Origin: UBA2357 sp041916775 | GTDB lineage: Bacteria > Pseudomonadota > Gammaproteobacteria > Burkholderiales > Rhodocyclaceae | Length of the DNA stretch: 64,000 nucleotides | Assembly: GCA_041916775.1 (NCBI GenBank) | Contig: JAYRYZ010000005.1 | Coordinates: 62,001 to 126,000 of the forward strand | Direction: 5' to 3' | Shown: positions 1-8,616 of the stretch, in pieces | How positions within the stretch are numbered: position 1 is the stretch's first letter | Layout of the letters: each line of letters begins with the position of its first letter | The notes under the pieces: model-generated | The model's input: only the letters and a program-made list of their open reading frames with translations | Databases searched by the model: none | Told to the model about the DNA's origin: nothing | Program-made: the position numbers and the translations under genes

Positions 1-228
1 AACGGCCCACTGCGCCAGTTGGTGGCGGAAGGCCTCGTTGAGATCGCGGTCGGCCAGCATGACCGGCGGGTCCGGGAGCTGTCGCTGACCGCACATGGCC
101 GGGCGCTGGAGACGATACTGACCTCCACCCAGATCGCGCATGTGACGGCGGCCTTCGAGGCCGTCGGGGAAAGCGACGCGGCGGGCTGGCGACGCATGAT
201 GGCTGCGATCGCCTCACCCCCTGCCTGA
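1..228 (+). CDS. MarR-family transcriptional regulator, C-terminal part (5' end outside the window)
   Basis: An open frame enters at base 1 and stops at TGA 226-228. The visible 75 residues carry the second half of a MarR winged helix (LRQLVAEGLVEI, then the wing with DRRVRELSLTAHGRAL), followed by the C-terminal dimerisation helix. The pattern Dx(R)-R-x-x-x-L-x-L-T-x-x-G is typical of MarR proteins. The recognition helix lies upstream of the window, so the ligand and target cannot be guessed. It converges on the FAD-linked oxidase gene with a 3-nt gap, so the two are not one operon. Confidence 0.8.
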   Translation, partial: NGPLRQLVAEGLVEIAVGQHDRRVRELSLTAHGRALETILTSTQIAHVTAAFEAVGESDAAGWRRMMAAIASPPA

Positions 229-231
229 GCC

Positions 232-1653
232 TCAGAGCAGCTTGCCGGGATTCATCAGGCCGAGCGGATCGAGCGCGCGCTTGACGGCGCGCATCATCTC
301 CATCTCGACGGGTGACTTGTAGCGCAGGATCTCTTCGCGCTTGAGTTGGCCAAGGCCGTGCTCGGCCGAAATCGAGCCACCCAGGCTGGCCACCAGATCA
401 TGCACGATGCGATTGACTTCGCCGCTCTGCGCGATGAAGGCTTCGTTGTCCTGCGCCGCAGGCTTGGAGAGGTTGTAGTGCAGGTTGCCGTCGCCGATAT
501 GGCCGAACGCGACGACGCGCACATCCGGCCAGCGCGCCTGCAACCGGCGCCCGGCCTCCTCGAGGAATGCGGGAATCCGGCTCAGCGGCACGGCGACGTC
601 GTGCTTGATGCTGAAGCCTTCGCGCTTCTGCGCCTCGGAGATGTTCTCGCGCAGCGCCCACAGGGCTTGCGCCTGCGCGACACTCGCCGCCACCACGCCA
701 TCGAGCGCGACGCCATGCCCCAGCGCATCTTCCAGAGCAGCCTGCAACAGCGGCATGAGCTCGGCATCCGCGCCAGCATCCGTGAGTTCGACGAGCACGA
801 ACCACGGAGCAGAAGCCCCAAGCGCAGGCGGACGCGCTCCGGGAATGTGTTGCACGACCAGCCCGAGCGCCACCGCCGAGACGATCTCGAACGCGGTGAG
901 CCGCTCGCCGCAGCGCTGCTGCAACACCTCCCTGAGCGCGAGCGCGGCATCTGGCGTGGGCACCGCGAGCCAGGCGGTGGCCTGTGCGCGTGGCCGCGGG
1001 TGAAGCTTCAGCACCGCCGCGGTGATGAAGCCCAGCGTGCCCTCCGCACCGATGAAGAGCTGCTTCAGGTCGTAGCCGGTGTTGTCCTTGCGCAGGCCGC
1101 GCAAACCGTCCCAGACGCGCCCGTCGGCGAGCACCACCTCCACGCCCAGGACCTGCTCGCGCGTGTTGCCGTAGCGCAGCACCTGCACGCCGCCCGCGTT
1201 CGTCGACAGGTTGCCGCCGATCTGGCAGCTGCCTTCGGAGGCGAGCGAGACGGGAAACAGCCGGTCCGCGGCGAGTGCTGCAGCCTGAACCTCTGCGAGC
1301 GTAACGCCCGCCTCGACCACCATGGTGTTGTTCACCGGATCGACATTGCGCACCTGCCTGAGGCGCGACAGGTTGACCAACAAGGCCTGGCCGTCCGGCA
1401 GCGGCGTTGCCCCGCCACACAGCCCGGTGTTGCCACCTTGCGGAACCATCGCGATCCGCTGCTCCGAACAAAGTCTTGCGATGGCCGCCACCTCGGCCGT
1501 GCAAGCAGGAAAGACCACCGCAAGCGCACGCCCATGGTAACGGCCGCGCCAGTCGCTGAGCCAGGGTGCAGCGACGGCAGCATCCGCGATCACCCGCTCG
1601 GCGCCTGCGATGGCCGTGAGCCGGGCAAGGAACTCTGGCGCCGCGATGCTCAC
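232..1653 (-). CDS. FAD-linked oxidase of the GlcD / D-2-hydroxyglutarate / D-lactate dehydrogenase family
   Basis: The 473-residue protein has an N-terminal PCMH-type FAD-binding domain with the PQGGNTGLCGG loop near residues 70-80. The C-terminal FAD-oxidase domain has FGHIGDGNLHYN and AEHGLGQLKREE. The family oxidises D-2-hydroxyacids (glycolate, D-lactate, D-2-hydroxyglutarate) and passes electrons to the chain or an electron-transfer flavoprotein. The substrate cannot be set from sequence. The start is GTG at 1653; it overlaps the TGA of the patatin gene (GTGA, 4 bp), so the pair is probably translationally coupled. There are no separate glcE/glcF genes nearby, which favours a single-subunit enzyme. 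Confidence 0.88.
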   Translation of the reverse strand: MSIAAPEFLARLTAIAGAERVIADAAVAAPWLSDWRGRYHGRALAVVFPACTAEVAAIARLCSEQRIAMVPQGGNTGLCGGATPLPDGQALLVNLSRLRQVRNVDPVNNTMVVEAGVTLAEVQAAALAADRLFPVSLASEGSCQIGGNLSTNAGGVQVLRYGNTREQVLGVEVVLADGRVWDGLRGLRKDNTGYDLKQLFIGAEGTLGFITAAVLKLHPRPRAQATAWLAVPTPDAALALREVLQQRCGERLTAFEIVSAVALGLVVQHIPGARPPALGASAPWFVLVELTDAGADAELMPLLQAALEDALGHGVALDGVVAASVAQAQALWALRENISEAQKREGFSIKHDVAVPLSRIPAFLEEAGRRLQARWPDVRVVAFGHIGDGNLHYNLSKPAAQDNEAFIAQSGEVNRIVHDLVASLGGSISAEHGLGQLKREEILRYKSPVEMEMMRAVKRALDPLGLMNPGKLL

Positions 1654-2573
1654 CCCGCGCCCTCCAGCCCGAGTGCAAGCTGCAGACCCTGCAGCCGTTC
1701 GACAGCCGCGGCGCCTTCGGCGATCGCCTCCCCAGCGCGGTCGAACTCCATCATCGAGATCTGCGCGACGCGGGGCGAGATCAGGACATCGGCGGGCTCA
1801 CCGGCGAGACGGCTGCGCGCGATGCGCATCTGCATGATGTTGATGCTGGTCGTGATCACGTCGCCGACCGAGGGTAACTCGGCGTCCCTGCCCTCGCCAT
1901 CTGCATCCTCTGCTAGGCCGATTGCCCCGAGCAGCCGCTGATGCCAGCCGTTCTCCTGCACCGGCCGGGGTGGCCTGCGCAGCGCGCGCCCGACCATACC
2001 GGAGCCCAGGTCGACCGCAATCACCACATCGGCCCCAAGCGCACGACATAGCGACACCGGCACCGGATTGACGAGACCGCCATCGACAAGCACCCGCCCA
2101 CCGCGACGGACCGGAGAGAACAGGCCCGGCAGCGCAATCGAAGCCTGCACGGCTTCGGCCACCGGCCCTTCGCGCAGCCAGACCTCACGCCCGGTGGCAA
2201 GTTCGGTCGCGACACAGCCAAAGGGTTTGCCGAGAGAGGCGAAATCGTCATTGAAGAAATGCTGGGCGCAATGCTTCACAACACGATCGCCACGGATCAG
2301 ACCGCCACGAAAGCTGATGTCGAGCAGGCCGACCACCGCCTGCCAGTCCAGCGACTCGACCCAGGTGCGCAGCGCGTCGATCCGACCTGAGACGAACGCA
2401 GCGCCGACCAAGGCCCCGATCGAGCAGCCGCACACGACATCTGGCACGATGCCCTTGCGTGCCAAGGCGTCGATGACGCCGATATGGGCCCAGCCGCGCG
2501 CGGCCCCGCTTCCGAGCGCAAGGCCGATGACGGGCTTGCCGTCAGGCCGCGAGATCGGCAACGATTCGTACAT
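1650..2573 (-). CDS. Patatin-like phospholipase (RssA/NTE type)
   Basis: The 307-residue protein has the complete patatin dyad frame. An oxyanion glycine/arginine loop GSGAARGWAHIGV lies near residues 21-33, the nucleophile serine is in GCSIGALVG (near residue 51), and the catalytic Asp is in VDGGLVNPVP. There is no signal peptide or clear membrane helix, so it is probably cytosolic or membrane-associated. The family hydrolyses acyl esters of phospholipids; the E. coli homologue RssA has no firm role. It is upstream of and coupled to the FAD-linked oxidase by a 4-bp overlap. The gap to rimO upstream is 62 bp, so a three-gene transcript rimO-patatin-oxidase is possible. Confidence 0.88.
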   Translation of the reverse strand: MYESLPISRPDGKPVIGLALGSGAARGWAHIGVIDALARKGIVPDVVCGCSIGALVGAAFVSGRIDALRTWVESLDWQAVVGLLDISFRGGLIRGDRVVKHCAQHFFNDDFASLGKPFGCVATELATGREVWLREGPVAEAVQASIALPGLFSPVRRGGRVLVDGGLVNPVPVSLCRALGADVVIAVDLGSGMVGRALRRPPRPVQENGWHQRLLGAIGLAEDADGEGRDAELPSVGDVITTSINIMQMRIARSRLAGEPADVLISPRVAQISMMEFDRAGEAIAEGAAAVERLQGLQLALGLEGAG

Positions 2574-2635
2574 GGCGTGCGCCCGGCGTGCGCAACCGCG
2601 TGCAGGCTTGCCGCACGCTGCACATCGCGCCTGGA

Positions 2636-3973
2636 TCAGGCGAGGTCGAGTGCCTCGGCATAGAGGTCGTGAATATCGCAGTCGGTGATGCGCACGCGCG
2701 CGAACTCGCCCGGCTCGAGGTGCTCCCCGTTGGGGATGATGACCATGCCGTCGATCTCCGGCGCATCGGCGCAGGAGCGCGCCATCGCGCCCTCCTCGTC
2801 GACCTCGTCGACCAGCACGGTCATTTCGCGGTCTATCCAGCGTTCGAGTCGCTGAGTGGAGATGTCCTCCTGGAAGGACATCAAGCGCATGCGGCGTTCC
2901 TCGCGCACATCGTCCGGCACCGGGTCGGCCAACTCGTTGGCTGTCGCACCTTCCACCGGCGAGTAAGCGAACGCCCCGACACGGTCGAGCTCCGCCTCGG
3001 CGAGGAAGTTCAGCAACATGTCGAAGTCGGCCTCCGTCTCACCCGGAAAACCGGTGATGAAGGTCGAGCGGATGGTGAGGTCGGGACAGATCGAGCGCCA
3101 CTTGCGGATGCGCTCCAGCACGTTCTCGGCGCTCGCCGGCCGCTTCATCGCTTTCAGGATGCGCGGGCTAGCATGCTGGAAGGGGATGTCGAGGTAAGGC
3201 AGGATCTTGCCTTCCGCCATCAGCGGGATCAGATCGTCAACACTCGGATACGGATACACGTAGTGCATGCGGATCCACACGCCGAGCTCGCCGAGCGCGT
3301 TCGCCAGCTCCAGCAAGCGGGTCTTGAGCGGACGTCCGTTCCAGAAGCCGGTGCGGTACTTCACGTCCACGCCATAGGCGCTGGTGTCCTGCGAGATCAC
3401 GAGGATCTCCTTGACACCTGCATCGACAAGCGCCTCGGCCTCCTTCATCACCTCGTGGATCGGCCGGCTGACGAGGTCACCGCGCATCGACGGGATGATG
3501 CAGAAGGTGCAGCGGTGATTGCAGCCTTCCGAGATCTTCAGGTAGGCGTAGTGCTGCGGCGTGAGCCGGATGCCCTGCGGCGGCACGAGATCGATGAAGG
3601 GGTCGTGCGGCTTGGGCAGGTGATCATGCACCGCGCGCATCACCTCCTCGGTGGCGTGCGGGCCGGTGACGGCGAGCACCTGCGGATGCGCCGACAGGAT
3701 CACGTCGTCCTTCGCCCCCAGGCAGCCGGTGACGATCACCTTGCCGTTCTCGGCCAGCGCTTCGCCGATCGCATCCAGGGATTCCTCGACCGCGGCGTCG
3801 ATGAAGCCGCAGGTATTCACCACCACCAGGTCGGCATCGTCGTAGCCGCCGGAGATGACATAACCCTCGGCACGCAGCCGGGTCAGGATGTGCTCCGAAT
3901 CGACGGTGGCCTTGGGGCAGCCCAAGGATACGAAGCCCACGCGCGGTGCGTCGGCGGTCTTGGTGTGTGTCAT
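2636..3973 (-). CDS. rimO: Ribosomal protein S12 methylthiotransferase RimO
   Basis: The 445-residue protein has the three expected parts. The N-terminal MTTase domain (VGFVSLGCPKATVDSE, later VVNTCGF and VTGCLG) has cysteines for the auxiliary cluster. The radical SAM domain has the motif GCNHRCTFC near residues 150-157, and the C-terminal TRAM domain ends the protein. The SLGCPKA opening and the length separate RimO from MiaB. It adds a methylthio group to the conserved Asp of ribosomal protein S12 using two Fe-S clusters and SAM. Start ATG at 3973; the gap to phaR is 50 bp on the same strand. Confidence 0.95.
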   Translation of the reverse strand: MTHTKTADAPRVGFVSLGCPKATVDSEHILTRLRAEGYVISGGYDDADLVVVNTCGFIDAAVEESLDAIGEALAENGKVIVTGCLGAKDDVILSAHPQVLAVTGPHATEEVMRAVHDHLPKPHDPFIDLVPPQGIRLTPQHYAYLKISEGCNHRCTFCIIPSMRGDLVSRPIHEVMKEAEALVDAGVKEILVISQDTSAYGVDVKYRTGFWNGRPLKTRLLELANALGELGVWIRMHYVYPYPSVDDLIPLMAEGKILPYLDIPFQHASPRILKAMKRPASAENVLERIRKWRSICPDLTIRSTFITGFPGETEADFDMLLNFLAEAELDRVGAFAYSPVEGATANELADPVPDDVREERRMRLMSFQEDISTQRLERWIDREMTVLVDEVDEEGAMARSCADAPEIDGMVIIPNGEHLEPGEFARVRITDCDIHDLYAEALDLA

Positions 3974-4023
3974 GGCGTGGGGGTCTCGACGCGCGCATCA
4001 CCGCATCAAGCGGTGCGCGGCGT

Positions 4024-4620
4024 TCAGTTGTCTTCTTTGCCGCCGCCGGAACGAGCGGCCGGCGCATCGCCTGCGCCTGCGCGCGGCGTGTAGTTCGGGA
4101 AGTGGAAGCCGGAGAACATGTTGCGCGTCTGGCTTTCGATCTGTTCCTGCATCTGGTCGAACATCTTCTTGCTCTGTTCGACATAGGCGCCCATCACGCT
4201 CTGCAACGCGGGCCCCTGGAAGTTCAGGAACTGCGCCCACAGATCCTGGCTGATCGGACTGTTTTCGCCGTAGATGCTGCGCGCCTGTTCCTGCAGCTTG
4301 GCCTGCATCTCGGTGAAGGCCTTGATGTTGTTCTCGAGGTACTTGCCCATCATGCCCTGGGTGGCATTGCCATAGAAGCGGATCATGTGGGACAGCAGGT
4401 CGCTGGTGAACATCGGCGCACCGCCCGCCTCCTCCTCGAGGATGATCTGCAGCAGGATGCTGCGGGTCAGATCCTCCCCGGTCTTGGCATCCACGACCTG
4501 GAAGTCGTCGCGCGCAAGCACGAGCTCCTTGACGTCAGCAAGCGTGATGTAGGAACTTGTGCGGGTGTCATACAAGCGGCGATTCGGGTACTTCTTGATA
4601 AGGCGGGCTTTGTCGGCCAT
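4024..4620 (-). CDS. phaR: Polyhydroxyalkanoate synthesis repressor PhaR
   Basis: The 198-residue protein opens with the PHB/PHA accumulation regulator DNA-binding domain: LIKKYPNRRLYDT, then SSYITLADVKELV. A helical C-terminal region, rich in Gln and Met, is thought to sense polymer granules. PhaR represses phasin and PHA genes and is released by binding nascent PHB. An AGGAG ribosome site sits about 9 nt before the ATG. It lies downstream of phaB1, separated by an intrinsic terminator, so it probably has its own promoter. The TGC-rich palindromes in front of phaB1 (5521-5555) are a likely target. Confidence 0.93.
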   Translation of the reverse strand: MADKARLIKKYPNRRLYDTRTSSYITLADVKELVLARDDFQVVDAKTGEDLTRSILLQIILEEEAGGAPMFTSDLLSHMIRFYGNATQGMMGKYLENNIKAFTEMQAKLQEQARSIYGENSPISQDLWAQFLNFQGPALQSVMGAYVEQSKKMFDQMQEQIESQTRNMFSGFHFPNYTPRAGAGDAPAARSGGGKEDN

Positions 4621-4685
4621 GTTGATTCATCTCCTCGGCGATGGTCAGGCCCACCGCTCGTTCTGATTATAACGCGCTGCAATAG

Positions 4686-4709
4686 AAAAAACCCCGCCAG
4701 CGGCGGGGT
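4686..4709 (-). terminator. Intrinsic terminator after phaB1
   Basis: An 8-bp perfect GC stem (4691-4698 with 4702-4709) has a 3-nt loop. On the minus strand it is followed directly by a run of six T (plus-strand A run 4686-4691). It lies 31 nt past the phaB1 stop and ahead of phaR. Confidence 0.85.
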
Positions 4710-4739
4710 ACGGCTCACTGCAACGTGAAACCGTGCACA

Positions 4740-5480
4740 TCAGCACATGTGCAGGCCACCGTTGATGTTGATGGTGGCGCCGGTCACGTAGCCGGCCAGA
4801 TCCGAAGCGAGGTAGGAACAGAGCGCGCCGATTTCTTCCGGCTTGCCGAGACGCTTCATCGGAACGGTGTCGATGATGCCCTGGCGGATGTCCTCGCGGA
4901 TCGCCATCACCATGTCGGTGCCGATGTAGCCCGGCGCAATCGCGTTCACGGTGACGCCCTTGGTCGCCAGTTCGGCCGCCAGCGCCTTGGTGAAGCCCAG
5001 CACACCGGCCTTGGCGGTAGAGTAGTTCGACTGGCCGGCCTGGCCCTTGACGCCATTCACCGACGAGATGTTGATGATGCGGCCCCAGCCACGCTCGGCC
5101 ATCTTGGGCGAAATGTGATGGGTGACGTTGAAGAGGCTGTTGAGGTTGGTGTTGATCACCGCATCCCACTGGGCCTTCTCCATCTTGGGGAAGAACTTGT
5201 CGCGGGTGATGCCGGCGTTGTTCACCAGCACCTCGATCGGGCCGACGTCGGCCTCGACCTTGGCGACCATCGCCTTGCAGGATTCGTAATCGGACACGTC
5301 GCCTTCGGCGGCGATGAACTCGAAGCCGAGCGCCTTCTGGGCGGCCAGCCATTCGTCACGCTGCGGGAAACCCGGCAGGCAGTTCGCCACGACCTTCATT
5401 CCGTCCTTGGCGAGCGCCTGGCAGATTGCGGTACCGAGACCGCCCATGGCACCGGTGACGAGGGCAACTTTCTGGGACAT
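4740..5480 (-). CDS. phaB: Acetoacetyl-CoA reductase PhaB (paralogue 1)
   Basis: This 246-residue short-chain dehydrogenase starts at ATG 5480, behind an AAGGA ribosome site; a longer frame upstream is not needed. The cofactor loop is VALVTGAMGGLGTAI, and the active site is Ser (NISSVNGVKGQ) with YSTAK (Tyr and Lys). The SVNGQ/KGQAGQ-NYS context and the ending (GATININGGLHM) are typical of PhaB. It reduces acetoacetyl-CoA to (R)-3-hydroxybutyryl-CoA with NADPH for PHB synthesis. It is a close paralogue of the gene upstream (5697-6437), with its own 216-bp leader holding a terminator and a TGC palindrome cluster, so it may be expressed separately. Confidence 0.94.
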   Translation of the reverse strand: MSQKVALVTGAMGGLGTAICQALAKDGMKVVANCLPGFPQRDEWLAAQKALGFEFIAAEGDVSDYESCKAMVAKVEADVGPIEVLVNNAGITRDKFFPKMEKAQWDAVINTNLNSLFNVTHHISPKMAERGWGRIINISSVNGVKGQAGQSNYSTAKAGVLGFTKALAAELATKGVTVNAIAPGYIGTDMVMAIREDIRQGIIDTVPMKRLGKPEEIGALCSYLASDLAGYVTGATININGGLHMC

Positions 5481-5520
5481 TGTCGAATCCTTAGCTTCAG
5501 GTTGGGGGACCGGGTCGATG

Positions 5521-5555
5521 TGCTGCAATGCACATTGCATGTTGCGCACAGCAAC
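5521..5555. promoter_or_regulatory. TGC/GCA palindrome cluster, candidate PhaR operator in front of phaB1
   Basis: Three nested inverted repeats are visible: ATGCA-CAT-TGCAT (5528-5540), GTTGC-GCACA-GCAAC (5541-5555) and TGCTG (5521-5525) with CAGCA (5549-5553). PhaR proteins of Rhodobacter and Paracoccus are reported to bind CTGC-N3/4-GCAG or TGC-rich DNA. A TAGAAT -10-like box on the minus strand at 5582-5587 would put the cluster just downstream of the transcription start, where a repressor could block. Binding is inferred. Confidence 0.5.
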
Positions 5556-5644
5556 ATCAAATGACCCGCTTCGCGCCCTGGATTCTACGCCCAATTGAAA
5601 GAAAATGCTGCAACGCGGAAGGTGAATTCTTGCGTCGCACCATG

Positions 5645-5670
5645 AAAAATGCCCTGCAAGCAGGGCATTT
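5645..5670 (-). terminator. Intrinsic terminator after phaB2
   Basis: A perfect 10-bp stem (5647-5656 with 5661-5670) has a CAAG loop. On the minus strand it is followed by a T run (plus-strand A run 5645-5649). It sits 26 nt past the phaB2 stop and separates the two reductase genes. Confidence 0.85.
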
Positions 5671-5696
5671 GCGAGGCCATCGGACGCCAGCCGAAA

Positions 5697-6437
5697 TCAG
5701 AACATGTGCTGACCGCCGTTGATGGAAATATTCGCACCGGTGACGAACGCGGCCTCTTCCGAGGACAGGTACGCGACCAGGCCGGCGATCTCTTCCGGCT
5801 TGCCGAGACGCGACACGGGGATCTGCGGCAGGATCTTGGAGTCGAGGATCTCTTGCGGGATCGCCATCACCATCTTGGTGCCGATGTAACCCGGCGAGAT
5901 GGTGTTGACGGTCACGCCGCTGCGCGCCACTTCCAGCGCCAGCGCCTTGGTGAAGCCATGCATGCCCGCCTTCGCCGCCGAGTAGTTGGTCTGGCCGAAC
6001 GCACCCTTCTGGCCGTTCACCGAGGACACGTTGATGACGCGGCCCCACTTGCGCTCGACCATGCCGTCCATGACCTGCTTGGTCATGTTGAAGACGCTGT
6101 CGAGGTTGGTGCTGATCACCGCATCCCAGTCGGCCTTGCTCATCTTCTTGAAGGTCATGTCGCGGGTGATGCCGGCGTTGTTCACCAGCACATCGACCGG
6201 TCCCACTTCCTGGGTGACCTGCGCGACGCAGGCCTTGGCCGACTCGAAGTCCGCCACATCGCAGGGGTAGGCCTTGAAGCCGTAGCCCATGTTGTTCATC
6301 GCCTGCAGCCACTCGGCGGCCTTGCTGTTGCCGGGCGAATGCGTCGTCACGACCTTGTAGCCAAGTGCGGCGAGCTTGATGCAGATCGCTTCGCCGAGAC
6401 CACCCATACCACCAGTAACCAGTGCAACTCTGGACAT
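5697..6437 (-). CDS. phaB: Acetoacetyl-CoA reductase PhaB (paralogue 2)
   Basis: The 246-residue SDR enzyme has the same length as its downstream paralogue. It carries VALVTGGMGGLGEAI for NADP(H), the catalytic NVSSVNGQKGAFGQ stretch and YSAAK. It ends in GANISINGGQHMF. A strong GAGAGGAG ribosome site lies before the ATG at 6437. It is 125 bp downstream of phaC on the same strand, so phaC-phaB2 is the natural synthesis pair. No phaA (beta-ketothiolase) is in the window, so acetoacetyl-CoA must come from a gene elsewhere. Confidence 0.94.
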   Translation of the reverse strand: MSRVALVTGGMGGLGEAICIKLAALGYKVVTTHSPGNSKAAEWLQAMNNMGYGFKAYPCDVADFESAKACVAQVTQEVGPVDVLVNNAGITRDMTFKKMSKADWDAVISTNLDSVFNMTKQVMDGMVERKWGRVINVSSVNGQKGAFGQTNYSAAKAGMHGFTKALALEVARSGVTVNTISPGYIGTKMVMAIPQEILDSKILPQIPVSRLGKPEEIAGLVAYLSSEEAAFVTGANISINGGQHMF

Positions 6438-6562
6438 ATTGTTAACTCCTCTCCCGTTTCGTCTGTCGAAGGGTTATCGGCGTGTGTATGCAGCGCCCCC
6501 CGCACTCGCTGCCACGCATTCGGGTCATCCCGATTCTTGTTCGCGAAACCGCCCCACCCGCC

Positions 6563-8305
6563 TCAGGCGCGCTCCTTCACATAGCGCCCGGGTGCAGGTT
6601 CGATCGGATTGTAGCGGGTATTGCCCGGCCGGCCACGCGCTGCGACCTGCTTGCCCCCCCGCACCTTGAGCCACTCGATCCAGTGCAGCCACCAGCTGCC
6701 CTTGTGCTCGGCAGCGGTCTCCAGCCACTCGTCCGGGTCCGCCACCGCGGACGCGCTCGTCCAGTAGCTGCGGCGGTTCTTGGAGGCCGGGTTGATCGCG
6801 CCGGCGATGTGACCGCTCGCGCCCAGCACGAAGGTCGTCTCCCCGCCGAGCAACGGGCGCGCGTGGTAGGCGCTCTTCCACGGCACGATGTGATCCTCCC
6901 TCGCCGCCAGCAGGTAGGCCGGCGCATCCACCTTGCCGAGATCGACCTTCTGCCCCAACATCCTGAGCTTGCCCGGCACGCGCAGGTTGTTCTCGAGATA
7001 CATGTTGCGCAGATACCAAGTGAGGAAGGGTCCGGGCAGGTTGGTGCTGTCGGAATTCCAGTAGAGCAGGTCGAAGGCCTGGGGCTTCGAGCCCTTCAGG
7101 TAGTTGCCGACCACGTACTGCCACACCAGATCGTTGGCGCGCAGCGCGGAGAACACGTTCGCGAGCTCCTGGCCCTTGAGGAGTCCGCCCTTGCCGATTG
7201 CGGCCTCGCGTGCGGCCACGCTCGCTTCATCCACCAGGCAGCCGAGCTCGCCCGGCTCGGCGAAGTCGAGCAAGGTAGTCATCAGGGTGAGGCTCTCCAC
7301 CGGATCCTCTCCACGCGCCCGCGCCACCGCCAGCGCCGAGGTCAGGATGGTGCCGCCGACGCAGAAACCCAGCACGTTCGGCTTCTTGACCTTGGTGACG
7401 TCGCGAACGACCTCCAGCGCGGTGAGCGGCCCGAGTTCGAGGTAGTTGTCCCAGGTCGTGCGCGCCTCGGCAGCACCTGCGTTCTTCCAGGACACCAGGA
7501 ACACCGTGAAGCCTTGCTCCACGATGAAGCGCACCAGCGAGTTCTCCGGCTGCAGGTCCATGATGTAGAACTTGTTGATGCAGGGCGGCACGATCAGCAG
7601 CGGGCGCTCGGCCACCTTGTCGGTCAGCGGCGCGTACTGGATGAGCTGCATCAGCGCGTTCTCGTAGATCACCGAACCCGGCGACACCGCCAGGTTGCGG
7701 CCGACCTCGAAGGCGCTGTCGTCGGTCATGGAGATGCGACCCTTCTCGAGATCTGCGAGCAGGTTCTGGATGCCCTGGGTGATGCTCTGGCCCTTGGTCT
7801 CGAGCGCAGTCTTGATGAACTCGGGGTTGGTCGCGGCGAAGTTCGACGGCGCCATCGCGTCAAGGTACTGACGGGTCAGGAACTGCAGGCGCTCCTTGGC
7901 ACGTCCGTCCGCCATCGGCATCGCATCGGACACCTGGCGCAGGAACTCGGCGTTGAGAAGATAAGCCTGTCGCATGTAGTCGTAGAGGGGGCTCTCTTCC
8001 CACGCCGGCGCCGAGAAGCGCCGGTCACCCGGCTCGGGTTTCACCAGCGGCTCGGACGGCTCACCCGGCTTGCGTTGCAGGGTCGCGCTCCACAGCGCCG
8101 CATGGCGGGTCGCGAAAGATTTCTGAAGCTCGCCCATACGCTCGGGCTCAGGCATCGGCAGGTTCGTCAGCGGCGTACCGCTGGAGTCCTTCATCACCGC
8201 CTGCTGCTTCGCCACCAGATCGAAGAAATTGCGCGCCATTGCCTGTCCGAACTGCAACATGCCGTCTAGCGCCGCATTACTCTTGTTATCGCTGGAATCC
8301 GACAT
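6563..8305 (-). CDS. phaC: Class I poly(3-hydroxyalkanoate) synthase PhaC
   Basis: The protein has 580 residues from ATG 8305, chosen because AGGAGG lies 7 nt before it; an 18-residue longer frame has no such site. The lipase-like box GFCVGG (Cys nucleophile near residue 314) and the catalytic Asp and His regions (REDHIVPW; GASGHIAG) are present. The N-terminal PhaC domain precedes an alpha/beta hydrolase fold. Length and the lack of phaE place it in class I, which polymerises short-chain (R)-3-hydroxyacyl-CoA at the granule surface. It is first in the block phaC-phaB2-phaB1-phaR. It ends in a basic KERA tail. Confidence 0.96.
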   Translation of the reverse strand: MSDSSDNKSNAALDGMLQFGQAMARNFFDLVAKQQAVMKDSSGTPLTNLPMPEPERMGELQKSFATRHAALWSATLQRKPGEPSEPLVKPEPGDRRFSAPAWEESPLYDYMRQAYLLNAEFLRQVSDAMPMADGRAKERLQFLTRQYLDAMAPSNFAATNPEFIKTALETKGQSITQGIQNLLADLEKGRISMTDDSAFEVGRNLAVSPGSVIYENALMQLIQYAPLTDKVAERPLLIVPPCINKFYIMDLQPENSLVRFIVEQGFTVFLVSWKNAGAAEARTTWDNYLELGPLTALEVVRDVTKVKKPNVLGFCVGGTILTSALAVARARGEDPVESLTLMTTLLDFAEPGELGCLVDEASVAAREAAIGKGGLLKGQELANVFSALRANDLVWQYVVGNYLKGSKPQAFDLLYWNSDSTNLPGPFLTWYLRNMYLENNLRVPGKLRMLGQKVDLGKVDAPAYLLAAREDHIVPWKSAYHARPLLGGETTFVLGASGHIAGAINPASKNRRSYWTSASAVADPDEWLETAAEHKGSWWLHWIEWLKVRGGKQVAARGRPGNTRYNPIEPAPGRYVKERA

Positions 8306-8391
8306 CCACCCCTCCTGAGGCCAACCCTTTATGGTTCTATCCTGCGTCGACGTTATCATCCGGACATTGCGGCGACGCGTAAAATCGTTTC

Positions 8392-8616
8392 ATGTACCTG
8401 ATCGCAATTGCCTGGCTCTACGTCGTCATCATCGTTTCGGTCTCCGACGACACGGTGCTCGGCGGCCTGCTGACATTTCTCTTCTGGGGCCTCTTCCCGC
8501 TGACCCTGTTCCTGTGGCTGTTCGGCACACCTGCAAGACGCCGACGGCGTCTGGAGCGCGAAGCCGCGGCCGACGCGGGTGACAACGATAGTGCCGAATC
8601 GCATCGTGATCAATAG
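8392..8616 (+). CDS. Small hypothetical membrane protein
   Basis: The 74-residue protein has two hydrophobic helices (about residues 3-17 and 22-44) and then a basic stretch GTPARRRRRLERE and an acidic polar tail. This is the shape of a small inner-membrane protein with a cytosolic C terminus. No family name comes to mind. A TAAAAT box ends only 6 nt before the ATG and no ribosome site is visible, so the mRNA may be leaderless. It is divergent from phaC. Confidence 0.7.
   Translation: MYLIAIAWLYVVIIVSVSDDTVLGGLLTFLFWGLFPLTLFLWLFGTPARRRRRLEREAAADAGDNDSAESHRDQ

Noticed and set aside
346..1941. Long plus-strand open frame opposite the FAD-linked oxidase
   Set aside because: Its codons are the antisense of a clear GlcD-type gene; the translation is Arg/His-rich with no recognisable fold.
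4740..6437. phaB duplication as an assembly artefact
   Set aside because: The two proteins differ clearly along their length and have different leaders and terminators, so both are real.
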